The notes: a model not told the origin generated them from the sequence alone. 53,844 nucleotides of DNA from UBA2882 sp964619485 (GCA_964619485.1 CAZUCI010000010.1:1-53844); one strand, 5' to 3'; shown: positions 1-9,708, counted from the first letter of the stretch. Numbers and translations: made by a program.

Positions 1-24
1 ATAAAGAGAATCTGGGGAGAAATA

Positions 25-3000
25 TTAATTTTTTTCATTTTCAAGTTCCTTTCGATGAGTTTTGCTTTTGGAGCATAGATATTTTGAAAAGATTGCCAAC
101 AGGCCGATAATTAAAAATCCACCTGCAGATATCCCATAAACCAGCATCCAGTTTGCAGGAGTATAGACAAGCTCAATCTGATGCTCTCCAGCCGGAGTTG
201 GAATAATCATAAAGGAATACTGAGGATCATAAATTGGAACCTCAGTTCCATCGACATAGGCTTTCCAGCAATTGCTGTATGCCAGACTGAAAATTGTATA
301 GCCGTCATTTTGATAGTTCGTGGTGCCGGTGATATGATTATCGTTTACTGTGATATTTTCCATCTGGTTTTGGGAGGCATTTTCCATGAATTCATCAAAA
401 ACCTCACGGTGGAAGATACAGTAGGTCATGGTTCCGGTGTCATTGAAGCCAAAGTTTGGATAAATCTCTTTTACGGTAAAGGATTGGTTGCCTTCCACTG
501 AGCCAATGGGAACCATCTCGTAGGAATATAAGTAGCCTTCGCCGGAGGTAGAGGCTTTGATATTAGCCTCGATAAACAGGGAGCGGACACTTGGAGCAGC
601 AGATTTGGAGGAATTTTCTTCAACCATATCCATTGCGTCCTCCATGGAGAGAACCATTCCATCTTCATCTATATAGCGGAAGGTGTTTTCGCCAGAGAGC
701 TTGGGGTCAAACTGCAGAGTGCCGAGTTCAAAGATGGAATCAGTACCGGCATCGGTGTAATCACTGACAAAGCCATTTAAAAAGGCTGGAATATCCCACA
801 AGGTGGGAAGGGTCAATTCAAAAATATCTTCTGGAGCATAGTAGCCAAGGGGAAGAGTGTCTGGAACCTTATAAATGTAGTTGTTATTCATACTTCCAAG
901 ATATTCGTACTGTGATAAATCCGGAAGCGTATTATAGGTAAAGCAGGGGACAAACAGGTACTTCGAGTCGGACATGGCAAGACCAAGAGGCGTGGAGGCA
1001 TGTCCTGCAATGATGAAATTGGTTCCGCCTAAAAGACCATATAAATAGTTCAGGTTCTGCTGATGTACAGAGAGATATGGTGTAAAGGAGTTTACAGAGG
1101 CAACGCCGTTTAAAAGACCGGAATTGACTGTAAAATCACTTGGGGTAAGTACACGGAAGAAATCATCTTCCTTTTCTGTCAGAAACTGATCATATTCATG
1201 TTCGGCCTGATAATCACCCAGCAGAGAAATGGAGTGAAGATCATAGTGCAGGGAGGTAAATATCATATTTATTCCAAGCTCCAGACCAAGCAGTACTAGA
1301 AGCAGCTTAGGGTAGAAGGTACGGTTTAAAAGACCCTTTGCATAAAGCAGATGGGCAATCAGATATACCAGAATCAGGACGATGGTAAAAACGAAGGCCT
1401 GGGTGGTATTTCCGTCACCGGTAAACTGACAGAGACAGAATACAGCGACGACAGACAGGCTGGCAATCAAAAACTTCCAAATGGAAACATGCCGAATCTG
1501 TGTTATGGCGTCATAGGAGATGACTGCACACAGAAACATAAAGATAAAAGCGAAACGATTTGGAACATTTGACTGATAGTGAAAGCCATTCCACAGATAG
1601 GATAAAATCTGTTCATTAAAGCTGATAACGAGAATAGCAACCGGAATCAGACGTTTGCATTTTTCCTTCAGAGTAACATTTTTAGCCAGCATATAGATGA
1701 CAACCAGCAGGAGCGTGAAAATTCCCAGGTAAAGAGAGGCATAGCCTTCATCGGTGGTAACGGCGGTTGCTTCGGAAAGCGGCATGAAGTTCTTCCACTG
1801 CTCCAGGAAAGAGGTATGGAAGCCGAAGGAAGGAAATGTGGTGTCGTTTGCCTTGTACGGAGAATCTGTCATGGCAAACATGGTGTTGTAAATAATAACA
1901 AAGCTGCTTATGGCTGACAGAATGGAGGCAAAAGCAAAAAGAAATCCCTTCTTTATAAAATCTTTTATGGAGGAGAAATGGTAGGTGAAAAACTGCAGGA
2001 CCAGAAAAATACAGCAGTAAAGAGCAAGCTGAATACTGTTATACATGCAGAAAATCAGCAGCAGGGAGTAACATACCCATTTTTTTTGCTCCATCAGCCG
2101 GTCCAGACTGTAAATTAAAAGCGGAAGTACCATAAGGACATAGTACCATTCTGTGTAGCTGTGCATGGAGAGCATATACATGTTTAAGGTATAGATCAGC
2201 ACAGAAAACAGAATGCGGTAATCCTTTTTGTCAGCGCGTCTGCCATTTAATCTGTGAGTCAGATAGTAGACGACAGAAAAACCGGCAAAACCGAGACAGA
2301 GACCTTCAATCAGTAAAATAATATACGCAATTGAGGAAGCGGGAAAAATTGTCAGTGGAAGCATGCGGAACAAATAGGTTGGATAGGTGTAATACATGGG
2401 CTGTCCATATCCACCAAGCATACTGAAGATGAAATTTCCCTGCTTCAAATTATAGTATACGTCCAGATATCCAGCGAGAATAGATGGGTATCCATCCTGA
2501 TCAAGGAAGGAATTAGCACCAAAGGGAGCACAGCTGCAGATAATCATGGAGAGAAAATAAAGTCCGGCAGGAATCAGAAATGCCAGATAGTAGACATAGT
2601 TTGCTTTTAAATGCTTCCGGATTACTCCAAATATACGGATGGATGAGATTTGCTCCTTCTTTCTGGCAAACCATTGAAGCCAGGAAGCACGGTCTTTGTT
2701 TATCAGGAAGAGTAATAAGAAAAATACACTGATAAAGGTTGCACAAAGCCCACTGATATAGACGGACTTCTGGAAGGATGCATGATTTTCCATGTAATAA
2801 TTTCCAAGCAGAGCACTGATGGTGGAAAGGGTATCCATATCAATAAAATAGGCATCAATCTGGAAATTGATGGTGGTGCTGTCCTCGCGTAAGGCCTTCA
2901 AATAGCCTTTATGTTCTGTGTCACTGGCAGTGTCAACCAGAAATACATCATGGGTATAATCATTGTAGAAAACCAGAAGCCCATCCTCCGGGACGGAGTA

Positions 3001-4608
3001 GGAGTAGCTGACAATAAGCTGGTCGTAGGACTCTGATGCCTTGGTGGCAAAGAGGTTGTAAATGTTTGCACCCTGTGGTGTAATCCGGTATAAGTCGGAG
3101 GAATCAAAGTGGAAGGATACGTCAGAAGGATGGAAAAGCTCTGACTTGGTTCCTATTTTCTCACACATTGCGTTTGCTTCCTCAAAGTAGTTTAGCAGAC
3201 CATACTCTTTGTAGTCTGTCCGTTCAGAGAGGGAGAGCTCCACGCAGGAATGGAGTGCATTCAAGGTTGGAATAATCTCTTCGGAGGCATAATGAGTTTC
3301 ATAGTAGGTTTGGTATTCTTCAAGCTGTGGAATAGAGCTCGCAATTTCCTCCGGTGTCTGTTCCTGCTCATTCCAAAAAAATAAATCGCTGGAGCTGCTG
3401 CTGAAGGGAATGCAGTTCTGGTTTGTGGAAAAGAAAATGCTGCATAACAGCTCCAGGGGAATGAGGCAGACAAGTAAAAGTGTGCCTACCCGCTCCAGAC
3501 TCTTTATACACAGACCTGCAATGGAGAACAGGAGCAGTAAAAAGAAGAGGATAATACTCTTGATGGTAACGCTGTCAAAATTGTGAGTGGAGCCACAAAG
3601 GGCACCAAACAGAAACAATAGGGAAAAAAAGACACCAGGCAGCATTCGTTTTTTACTGATTGCTTTTATGGAGGAAAAGGATTCCATCCCAAGCCTCAGC
3701 ATCCAGAAAACAAGGAAGAAATCGTAAAAAACAGTGCTGGAGGCTGAATTTGTGCATAACTCCATCAAAAACTGTAAAGGAGAGAATTCCATTATGGCTG
3801 TAAAAAGCAGCGTAAGAATCAGGTTCCTTTTTCTTTCCTTAAAGGGAATGGACTGGTTTACAAAATAGAAAATTAACAGGATGATACAGAATAATCCGCA
3901 GTAGAGATGCAGTCCTTTGCAGCCTGGGAACATTTCATAGGTGGATGCCCCCAGCAGAAAGCGGGATAGAAAATTGGAAAAATAGTAGGAAAACTGAAAT
4001 CCTGGATAGGAATTAGCGGAAGCGTCACTTAAAAAATTGTAAATGGAGGGTATGCTGATAAGTCCTGTCAGTGCAAATGCAAAAACAAAGGACAGAATAA
4101 GCTGCAGAAAATCCGCAAACATGGAGTAGCTGTGGCGTTCCCACATAGCAAAAAAACACATGCACAAAAAGAAAAAAAGGATAACGGAGGTCACACTGTC
4201 CAAAGAAAGGCAAATGGCAATAACAAACGTAAAATAGAGGGCCTTTCCATGATGCAGGAACCAGGTAAAGGAATCAAACAGAATGGGCAGTATTGCAAAG
4301 ATCAGAAACCGTTTTATGTCTGTTTCCTGTATGACTGCATAGGAGCAGAGACCGTAGGCAATGGAAAAGAGTACCGGCCAGATGGGGGAACAGCTATATA
4401 AATAATTGGAATGTCTGGTAAAAAGAAAGAAGCTCAGTGATGCCAAAGAGCTGATGACTATGGAGCTTATATGTAATACGTTCGGAAGCATCAAACCATA
4501 CCCTGAGGAATACAAAAGCCGAAAGGCAGAAAGGACAAAAAAGGGAATCAGCAGGGATAAAATGGCATAAAAAACAGTGACTTTATTGTTTCTAATTTTT
4601 GAAATCAT
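25..4608 (-). CDS. Tandem YfhO-family GT-C-like membrane protein
   Basis: This 1527-aa polytopic membrane protein looks like two YfhO-type units joined head to tail. The C-terminal unit (about residue 660 onward) has a complete family pattern: a first helix, then an extracellular loop with an acidic DQDGYP segment and GGYGQP, many further helices, and a long soluble C-terminal domain ending in one last helix and a basic tail. The N-terminal unit (about 1-640) has the helices and a soluble domain but no comparable acidic first loop, so it is probably not catalytic. Known YfhO proteins, usually around 850 aa, are GT-C glycosyltransferases that use polyprenyl-phosphate sugars to modify lipoteichoic acid or other surface polymers together with a CsbB-type GT2 enzyme; such an enzyme lies at 12756. 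The start is ATG at 4608 behind a GAGGAGG ribosome binding site. The fold assignment is confident; the substrate is unknown. Confidence 0.8.
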   Translation of the reverse strand: MISKIRNNKVTVFYAILSLLIPFFVLSAFRLLYSSGYGLMLPNVLHISSIVISSLASLSFFLFTRHSNYLYSCSPIWPVLFSIAYGLCSYAVIQETDIKRFLIFAILPILFDSFTWFLHHGKALYFTFVIAICLSLDSVTSVILFFFLCMCFFAMWERHSYSMFADFLQLILSFVFAFALTGLISIPSIYNFLSDASANSYPGFQFSYYFSNFLSRFLLGASTYEMFPGCKGLHLYCGLFCIILLIFYFVNQSIPFKERKRNLILTLLFTAIMEFSPLQFLMELCTNSASSTVFYDFFLVFWMLRLGMESFSSIKAISKKRMLPGVFFSLLFLFGALCGSTHNFDSVTIKSIILFFLLLLFSIAGLCIKSLERVGTLLLVCLIPLELLCSIFFSTNQNCIPFSSSSSDLFFWNEQEQTPEEIASSIPQLEEYQTYYETHYASEEIIPTLNALHSCVELSLSERTDYKEYGLLNYFEEANAMCEKIGTKSELFHPSDVSFHFDSSDLYRITPQGANIYNLFATKASESYDQLIVSYSYSVPEDGLLVFYNDYTHDVFLVDTASDTEHKGYLKALREDSTTINFQIDAYFIDMDTLSTISALLGNYYMENHASFQKSVYISGLCATFISVFFLLLFLINKDRASWLQWFARKKEQISSIRIFGVIRKHLKANYVYYLAFLIPAGLYFLSMIICSCAPFGANSFLDQDGYPSILAGYLDVYYNLKQGNFIFSMLGGYGQPMYYTYPTYLFRMLPLTIFPASSIAYIILLIEGLCLGFAGFSVVYYLTHRLNGRRADKKDYRILFSVLIYTLNMYMLSMHSYTEWYYVLMVLPLLIYSLDRLMEQKKWVCYSLLLIFCMYNSIQLALYCCIFLVLQFFTYHFSSIKDFIKKGFLFAFASILSAISSFVIIYNTMFAMTDSPYKANDTTFPSFGFHTSFLEQWKNFMPLSEATAVTTDEGYASLYLGIFTLLLVVIYMLAKNVTLKEKCKRLIPVAILVISFNEQILSYLWNGFHYQSNVPNRFAFIFMFLCAVISYDAITQIRHVSIWKFLIASLSVVAVFCLCQFTGDGNTTQAFVFTIVLILVYLIAHLLYAKGLLNRTFYPKLLLVLLGLELGINMIFTSLHYDLHSISLLGDYQAEHEYDQFLTEKEDDFFRVLTPSDFTVNSGLLNGVASVNSFTPYLSVHQQNLNYLYGLLGGTNFIIAGHASTPLGLAMSDSKYLFVPCFTYNTLPDLSQYEYLGSMNNNYIYKVPDTLPLGYYAPEDIFELTLPTLWDIPAFLNGFVSDYTDAGTDSIFELGTLQFDPKLSGENTFRYIDEDGMVLSMEDAMDMVEENSSKSAAPSVRSLFIEANIKASTSGEGYLYSYEMVPIGSVEGNQSFTVKEIYPNFGFNDTGTMTYCIFHREVFDEFMENASQNQMENITVNDNHITGTTNYQNDGYTIFSLAYSNCWKAYVDGTEVPIYDPQYSFMIIPTPAGEHQIELVYTPANWMLVYGISAGGFLIIGLLAIFSKYLCSKSKTHRKELENEKN

Positions 4609-4639
4609 GAATAATCCTCCTCATATAAAACACCACTAA

Positions 4640-4668
4640 ATTATAACAAGAAAGGGAATAAACCACAA
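4640..4668 (-). promoter_or_regulatory. Candidate sigma-A promoter of the yfhO-like gene
   Basis: Read on the minus strand there is TTGTGG (4668-4663), a 17-bp spacer and TATAAT (4645-4640), with a TGT immediately before the -10 (extended -10). It lies about 30 bp ahead of the minus-strand start codon. Spacing and -10 are ideal; the -35 is a partial match. Confidence 0.6.
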
Positions 4669-4678
4669 CTGCAATGTG

Positions 4679-4687
4679 TGCTATAAT
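4679..4687 (+). promoter_or_regulatory. Extended -10 promoter of the 972-aa membrane protein gene
   Basis: A TGC followed by TATAAT (4682-4687) forms an extended -10 about 60 bp before the ATG at 4750. I see no good -35 hexamer 17 bp upstream, which fits an extended -10 promoter. Its upstream region overlaps the divergent promoter at 4640-4668, so the two genes may compete or share a regulator. Confidence 0.45.
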
Positions 4688-4749
4688 AAAGAAATGTTAA
4701 CACGAAATGTAAATAAAAAAATCAAAGCTGCGTGGGGAGAAAATGAATC

Positions 4750-7668
4750 ATGGGTAAGGATGAAAAAATTCCATCAAACTGGAAAAGAGATGTGATAGCC
4801 GTTGGATTGATTTCCTTTGTGACAAGCTTTCTGTGTGTGTGCTTCATTGCATGGAGAAAAAATACACCACAATATTTTGATAAGCTGATTATTGAGTATA
4901 CTGCAGTTCTGGGAGGAAACAAGACCAATGAAATTCTGGCCTTCTGGACAGGGCTGGTATTTAGTATCATGCTGTTTTCTCTTTATGTTTTTAAGCTCAG
5001 AGGGATGAAAAAAGAAGCAGAAGGGGAAGCAGATAAAAATCATACAAAGGTAAGACTGGATGAATATCAGCTTCTTTTACTGGGGTTAACAGTGGGGCTG
5101 TTTATATTTCAAGGGCTGTCGGTTCCTTCCATTGTCCTCTGTCTGGATGCGGTGGCACTGGCTTCCTGGTTTTTGAAAAGAGAAACGGGAGAACTGCTTT
5201 CACTTTATATGGAGCTGCTTCTTGGAGGGATGGGCATTGTGGCAGCAGTGCGGATTTTTGTGATTGCATTGATACCGGCTCTGGTCATTCAGATTTTCAT
5301 GCTTTTTGTATTGCTGCTGATTGTGTTTCTGGAAAAGGATGGAAAAGCAGTTTCTTTTTCTGCCGGTCTGCTTTCCCAGCTGTTTGTACCTTTTTCCTTA
5401 ATCGTCTATTTTACCAATCGTTATATTTACCAAAATAAATATATGAGGATTTCAGTACCTGTTCTTTATGCTGTTTTAATCAGTGCTGGCATCGGGGCTC
5501 TTTTTCTGTACAATGTGAGATTTTTTCGGAAGAACTGGTCTGCAGGGAAGGCTGCGGAGATTTTACCGGAGAACAGAATTTCCAGGGCAACCATTATGTC
5601 TGCAGCAGGCTTTTTTGCATTCCCGGGAGTATCGCGCATTTTGAATGATATGCACCACCCGGGCGAGATTGTTATATCCTATCTGGAGGTGTTTCAGGAG
5701 CATTTGAAGCTGTACAGAGATTATTTCCCGGTTTCAGGATTGTTTTCCATTGTAACAGGATTTGTAAATGAAATTATGGGTGGAGCCTACAGCGAAATCA
5801 TTTTCACATCGGCACTGCTTGTGCTAGGTGTCTCATTTCTGCTTGGATTTCTTTGCTTTCACAGGATAAAAAAGGACTATCTGCTGCTTTTGTGCTTATG
5901 CTTTTCCTTTTGTCAGCCGTTTATGTCTATCAGAACGCAGTTCCTGCTGCCAATGCTTCTGTTTCTTTTAACAGGAAAAAAGAAGAGTGGAACCACACTC
6001 TTTTGGGGCGTTGTTTTGACCATGTTCATGGGCTTGTATTATCCCTTATATGGAGTTGCATTTGGGACTGCAGCTTTGCCCTGGTTCGTTTATCTGATTT
6101 ATGAGCTAATAAGGAATCATAAAATGAAGGAGACCTTTGTGCAGAAGAGGGCATGGATGAAGTGGGTTCTTCTTTTGATATGCATTGCGCTTTTACTGCC
6201 TTTATTTTATGGAATGGCAAAGCAGACCATTCTGTATTCCTCCCAGTCTGTTCTGGCAGATGGCATTACCCTGATTGGAAATACAGTTCCAGACTCCTTC
6301 ATGCCTTATCTTTCGGTGATACCGGGAGCTCGATTGCTCTTTTATTACATGCTGTGGTTTGGAATCCCTTTCTTTTTTATGCTTTCTCTTGTCTGCCCAC
6401 TTTTCCTTGCTTATAAAGAGAATGGGCAGAAGATGTGGAAAAATAAAGCCGTGTATTTGCCTTTGGGAGCGGTGTGCATGATTCTGATATCCTTTTCCTA
6501 CACAATTAACAGGGCTGACGGTGGGGCAATTTCAAGAACAGCTTATATTCTGATGCCAATGGTACCGGTGGTACTCCTGATATATCAGCGGACAAATAGC
6601 AGGAGAGATGAGAACCGTGCGGCTGCTATGCTCGTTGCCGGGATGGCTGTTACGGCTTTTTTATTTAACGGTAATCACACGGGAAATCTGGATAAAATAT
6701 TTACGACGGCATATGATGTCGGAGAGAACCGGGACTATATGAGTGGGATGTCATCATCAAGACTGGGAGAGAGCTTTGTACCGGTGGAATATGCATTGAG
6801 TCTGGAAAAGGTTTCTGCCGCAAAGGAGTTCTTTCAAACAGTGGATGAGAATATTTATTACTTTGGGGCAAAAAACGGGGAAAATTACATTGAAGAATTT
6901 GCAGCACCGGGACAGCCAAGTGTTGTTGCCATGAAAAGCTTTGATACAACTAGGGCAAATCTGGATGCACTTGCAGGAAAAAAATGTGTGATTTTTGGAG
7001 GATACCGGACGGACTGGCAGTACTATTTTGTTTATCAGCTGTTGACTTCGGATACATTTTATTATGTAAAGGATTTCGACTGCTTTGTCACAAAGGAGCT
7101 TGCAGAGCTGATTCCGGAAAAGCTGTCGGACAAGTCGGAGTGCGGCTGGAAGCAGGAAAGCCTGCAGAACCTGCCGGATTCACTGGGGAGATCTTATCTT
7201 GCATATGGAGCTGACTGGGTGGAACATACAGATTATGCGGTGAAGGGGGCTCAGATGCAGCAGGGAAAAGTGTCGGGGGATGAGAAACAGCCAGATTATT
7301 ATACCATGTATCTTCTTGAACTGAATCAGCGTCTAAAGGGGGACGAAGCTGATTTCCTTTATATGGAACTGGCGGATAATCAGATTGAAAAAGAAGAAAG
7401 CCGGAGCCTGGAGCAGTTTTTGCAGCAGGCCTCGCCACATGAGGGGCTGAAGGTGGCTGTGGAGTTTGAAGCAGATGGGCAGACTGAGAGTATGAACTGC
7501 AAATATGCCAATGGAAGGCTGCTGATTCCTCTTGGAAGCAATGCAAAATGGCTGACAATGGAGCATGGAGAAATCAGTGTGATCATATATGGTTCGGAGC
7601 ATGCATATCAATGTGAAATTAAAAATATTCAGTTCCTGAAATCGGATGCATATAAGCTTCTTTGGTAA
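4750..7668 (+). CDS. Large polytopic membrane protein, GT-C-like
   Basis: I do not recognise a named family for this 972-aa protein. It has about 15 hydrophobic segments up to around residue 640, followed by a soluble, probably extracellular domain of some 330 residues. Around residues 300-330 a DMHHPGE segment is followed by YRDYFP and SGL. A D-x-H-H-x-G-E ... Y-x-D ... P-x-x-G-L pattern in a first extracytoplasmic loop is, from memory, typical of uncharacterised GT-C-type glycosyltransferases, so I infer a lipid-linked sugar transferase with an extra N-terminal helical block. Start is ATG 4750 with GGGAGA about 10 bases upstream; an ATG at 4743 is closed by a stop after a few codons. It is divergent from the yfhO-like gene, which suggests a shared role in surface glycan assembly. 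Confidence 0.6.
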   Translation: MGKDEKIPSNWKRDVIAVGLISFVTSFLCVCFIAWRKNTPQYFDKLIIEYTAVLGGNKTNEILAFWTGLVFSIMLFSLYVFKLRGMKKEAEGEADKNHTKVRLDEYQLLLLGLTVGLFIFQGLSVPSIVLCLDAVALASWFLKRETGELLSLYMELLLGGMGIVAAVRIFVIALIPALVIQIFMLFVLLLIVFLEKDGKAVSFSAGLLSQLFVPFSLIVYFTNRYIYQNKYMRISVPVLYAVLISAGIGALFLYNVRFFRKNWSAGKAAEILPENRISRATIMSAAGFFAFPGVSRILNDMHHPGEIVISYLEVFQEHLKLYRDYFPVSGLFSIVTGFVNEIMGGAYSEIIFTSALLVLGVSFLLGFLCFHRIKKDYLLLLCLCFSFCQPFMSIRTQFLLPMLLFLLTGKKKSGTTLFWGVVLTMFMGLYYPLYGVAFGTAALPWFVYLIYELIRNHKMKETFVQKRAWMKWVLLLICIALLLPLFYGMAKQTILYSSQSVLADGITLIGNTVPDSFMPYLSVIPGARLLFYYMLWFGIPFFFMLSLVCPLFLAYKENGQKMWKNKAVYLPLGAVCMILISFSYTINRADGGAISRTAYILMPMVPVVLLIYQRTNSRRDENRAAAMLVAGMAVTAFLFNGNHTGNLDKIFTTAYDVGENRDYMSGMSSSRLGESFVPVEYALSLEKVSAAKEFFQTVDENIYYFGAKNGENYIEEFAAPGQPSVVAMKSFDTTRANLDALAGKKCVIFGGYRTDWQYYFVYQLLTSDTFYYVKDFDCFVTKELAELIPEKLSDKSECGWKQESLQNLPDSLGRSYLAYGADWVEHTDYAVKGAQMQQGKVSGDEKQPDYYTMYLLELNQRLKGDEADFLYMELADNQIEKEESRSLEQFLQQASPHEGLKVAVEFEADGQTESMNCKYANGRLLIPLGSNAKWLTMEHGEISVIIYGSEHAYQCEIKNIQFLKSDAYKLLW

Positions 7669-7703
7669 ACTTTTACAAAAAAACACCAAAATAATAAAAA
7701 ATC

Positions 7704-7732
7704 TTGCACAATAAAAACAATGTTTGTATAAT
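7704..7732 (+). promoter_or_regulatory. Strong sigma-A promoter upstream of sigK-like gene
   Basis: TTGCAC (7704-7709), exactly 17 bp, then TATAAT (7727-7732), with a TG at 7725-7726 directly before the -10. This is a near-consensus vegetative promoter. It lies about 70 bp upstream of the GTG start of the sigma factor and can also drive pilT, which follows 33 bp behind. Confidence 0.75.
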
Positions 7733-7803
7733 AAATATGTTGTGAAACCTTAACCGAGCCATTGGCATACAATATAGTAAAATCGATTTCCAGGGGGATT
7801 TTT

Positions 7804-8451
7804 GTGCAAACATTTCAAAAACCCTTAAGTGAGGAAAAAGAGTCCTATTATATTCATATGTTTCTGGAGGGCGATAAGGAGGAAGCACTGGAGGCTAAAC
7901 AGGTACTGATTGAAAGAAACCTGAGGCTGGTCGCCCATATTGTAAAGAAATACCAGAATGTGGAGGAGAGCACGGAAGATTTAATTTCAATCGGAACGAT
8001 TGGTCTTATAAAGGCAATTCAGACCTTTGACGGCAGTAAGGGGAATAAGTTAGCTACTTATGCAGCCAGATGTATAGATAATGAGCTGCTGATGATGCTT
8101 CGAACCAGAAAAAAGTCAGCCAGGGATGTTTCCCTGTATGAACCTATTGGAACGGATAAGGAAGGAAACGAGATTAATCTCTTAGATGTCACCTGTGCAG
8201 AAGGAACGGACGCATTTGAAATTCTTTCTGTCAGAGAGGACGTGAGACGTCTGCGGGGTGTACTGCATGATACACTGAGTGGAAGAGAATTGGAGGTAAT
8301 CAGGCTTCGGTATGGTCTGGGCTTGGATAGAGAGCTGACACAGCGGGAAATCGGACAGATGATGGGGATATCAAGAAGCTACGTTTCCAGAATTGAAAAA
8401 AAGGCACTGCAGAAGCTGCGGTATGCCTTTGAAAACACAACAATTATGTAA
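7804..8451 (+). CDS. sigK: Sporulation-type sigma factor, SigK-like
   Basis: This 215-aa sigma-70 family factor matches SigK: an FQKPLSEEKE start, the region 2 core NLRLVAHIVKKY, DLISIGTIGLIKAI and YAARCIDNE, the VSLYEPIGTDKEGNE block, and a region 4 helix-turn-helix with TQREIGQMMGISRSYVSRIE. I chose the GTG at 7804 because AGGGGG (7792-7797) lies 6 bases before it; a TTG at 7762 in the same frame has no good ribosome binding site. With this start there is no N-terminal pro-sequence of about 20 residues as in Bacillus pro-SigK, so the product should be active without proteolysis, as in Clostridioides difficile. The gene is intact, with no skin-type interruption. Its promoter is vegetative-like and pilT follows closely, which is unusual company for a late mother-cell sigma factor. 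Confidence 0.9.
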   Translation: MQTFQKPLSEEKESYYIHMFLEGDKEEALEAKQVLIERNLRLVAHIVKKYQNVEESTEDLISIGTIGLIKAIQTFDGSKGNKLATYAARCIDNELLMMLRTRKKSARDVSLYEPIGTDKEGNEINLLDVTCAEGTDAFEILSVREDVRRLRGVLHDTLSGRELEVIRLRYGLGLDRELTQREIGQMMGISRSYVSRIEKKALQKLRYAFENTTIM

Positions 8452-8484
8452 ACCATATTGGGAGAGATAAAGGAGAAAAGGAAT

Positions 8485-9549
8485 ATGTCAGAAATGCCTA
8501 ACTTACAGGAGATTTTAACAGTTGCGTTTGGAGCCGGAGCATCCGACTGTCACATTACAGTTGGCCTTCCGCCTATGATGCGTGTCAATGGTCATTTGCA
8601 CAAGATGAATTTTCCTGTTATGAAGCCAAATGACACACTGGAGCTGTGTGTGAATCTGTTAAAACCAAAGCAGAGAGAAAAATTTGAAGAGAAGGGTGAG
8701 TACGATATGTCTGTCGGTGTTCCGGGAATCGGCAGGTATCGTGTTAACGTATATAAGCAGCGTGGATGTATCGGTATGGCACTTCGTACTGTTACAACAG
8801 AAATTCCTCAGGCAGAGGATCTGGGAATCCCACAGTCGGTCATTGACCTGTATGCCCGTAAGAGAGGACTGATTCTGGTTACAGGTCCTACCGGTAGTGG
8901 TAAGTCAACAACTCTGGCCTCTATTATTGATAAAATCAACAAGACAAGAGATGCTCATATTATTACACTGGAGGAGCCTATCGAGTATTCCCATAAGCAT
9001 AATATGTCCATGGTAAACCAGCGTGAAATCGGACAGGATACAGAAAGCTTTGCCAATGCACTTAGAGCTGCACTGCGTGAGGATCCTGATGTTATTCTGG
9101 TAGGTGAGATGCGTGATTATGAGACAATCAGTACCGCTATTACAGCTGCTGAGACAGGCCATCTGGTATTATCCACATTACATACCATGGATGCAGCAAG
9201 TACTCTCGACCGTATCATTGATACATTCCCGCCATATCAGCAGCAGCAGGTTCGTGTTCAGCTGGCAGCAGTTCTGGTATGTATTATTTCCCAGGCACTG
9301 GTACCGAACATCAACGAAGATGGACGAGTTGCAGCCTTTGAGGTTATGCATGCGAATGCTGCTGTAAAGAACCTTGTCCGTGAGGGAAAAACTCATCAGC
9401 TGCAGTCTGTTATTCAGACCTGTAAGCGTGAAGGTATGACGACTCTGGATGATTATTTAATTCAGCTGTATATGAGCCGTAAGATTTCCAGACAAAGCTG
9501 TATCGAGTATGCCCAGAATCCGGACAAGATGCGTACACAGATTATCTAA
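8485..9549 (+). CDS. pilT: Type IV pilus retraction ATPase PilT
   Basis: A 354-aa cytoplasmic hexameric ATPase that powers pilus retraction, and with it twitching motility and DNA uptake. It has a PAS-like N-terminal domain, Walker A GPTGSGKST at about 134-142, the Asp-box segment HIITLEEPIEY, the Walker B region DPDVILVGEMRD and the His-box AAETGHLVLSTLHT, all as in PilT. Length is normal for the family, and the MshEN domain and the zinc tetracysteine of PilB are absent, which separates it from the assembly ATPase at 19436. The start is ATG 8485 behind AAAGGAGA; a TTG at 8458 is in frame but lacks a binding site. It follows the sigma factor by 33 bp and is probably co-transcribed with it. 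It lies about 11 kb away from the main pilus unit. Confidence 0.95.
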   Translation: MSEMPNLQEILTVAFGAGASDCHITVGLPPMMRVNGHLHKMNFPVMKPNDTLELCVNLLKPKQREKFEEKGEYDMSVGVPGIGRYRVNVYKQRGCIGMALRTVTTEIPQAEDLGIPQSVIDLYARKRGLILVTGPTGSGKSTTLASIIDKINKTRDAHIITLEEPIEYSHKHNMSMVNQREIGQDTESFANALRAALREDPDVILVGEMRDYETISTAITAAETGHLVLSTLHTMDAASTLDRIIDTFPPYQQQQVRVQLAAVLVCIISQALVPNINEDGRVAAFEVMHANAAVKNLVREGKTHQLQSVIQTCKREGMTTLDDYLIQLYMSRKISRQSCIEYAQNPDKMRTQII

Positions 9550-9583
9550 CTTCTTATACCAGTATTTCTATCAGTATCTATGA

Positions 9584-9632
9584 TTCCTGCTGCTGTCTAT
9601 GGCAGCAGGAACTATCTTAAAATCTTTTTTAA
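9584..9632 (+). terminator. Candidate terminator after pilT
   Basis: A perfect 10-bp stem, TTCCTGCTGC (9584-9593) with GCAGCAGGAA (9602-9611) around an 8-base loop, is followed by a broken T-rich stretch (9612-9632). The stem is strong; the T-tract starts about ten bases late, so termination may be partial. An AT-rich spacer of about 75 bp then leads to comM. Confidence 0.6.
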
Positions 9633-9708
9633 ATTCAAACAACTCAAACAATTCAAGCTTTAAAATTCAAAAAAATTAAATTAAAAATTATTTTTCAGGA
9701 GGAACAAA

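Noticed and set aside
181..501. 106-codon plus-strand frame inside the yfhO-like gene
   Set aside because: It lies antisense to a clearly coding membrane-protein gene, has no family pattern and no ribosome binding site.
7762..7803. TTG start giving SigK a 14-residue extension that could be a pro-sequence
   Set aside because: There is no ribosome binding site before it, whereas AGGGGG is ideally placed for GTG 7804. The extension does not resemble known SigK pro-sequences.
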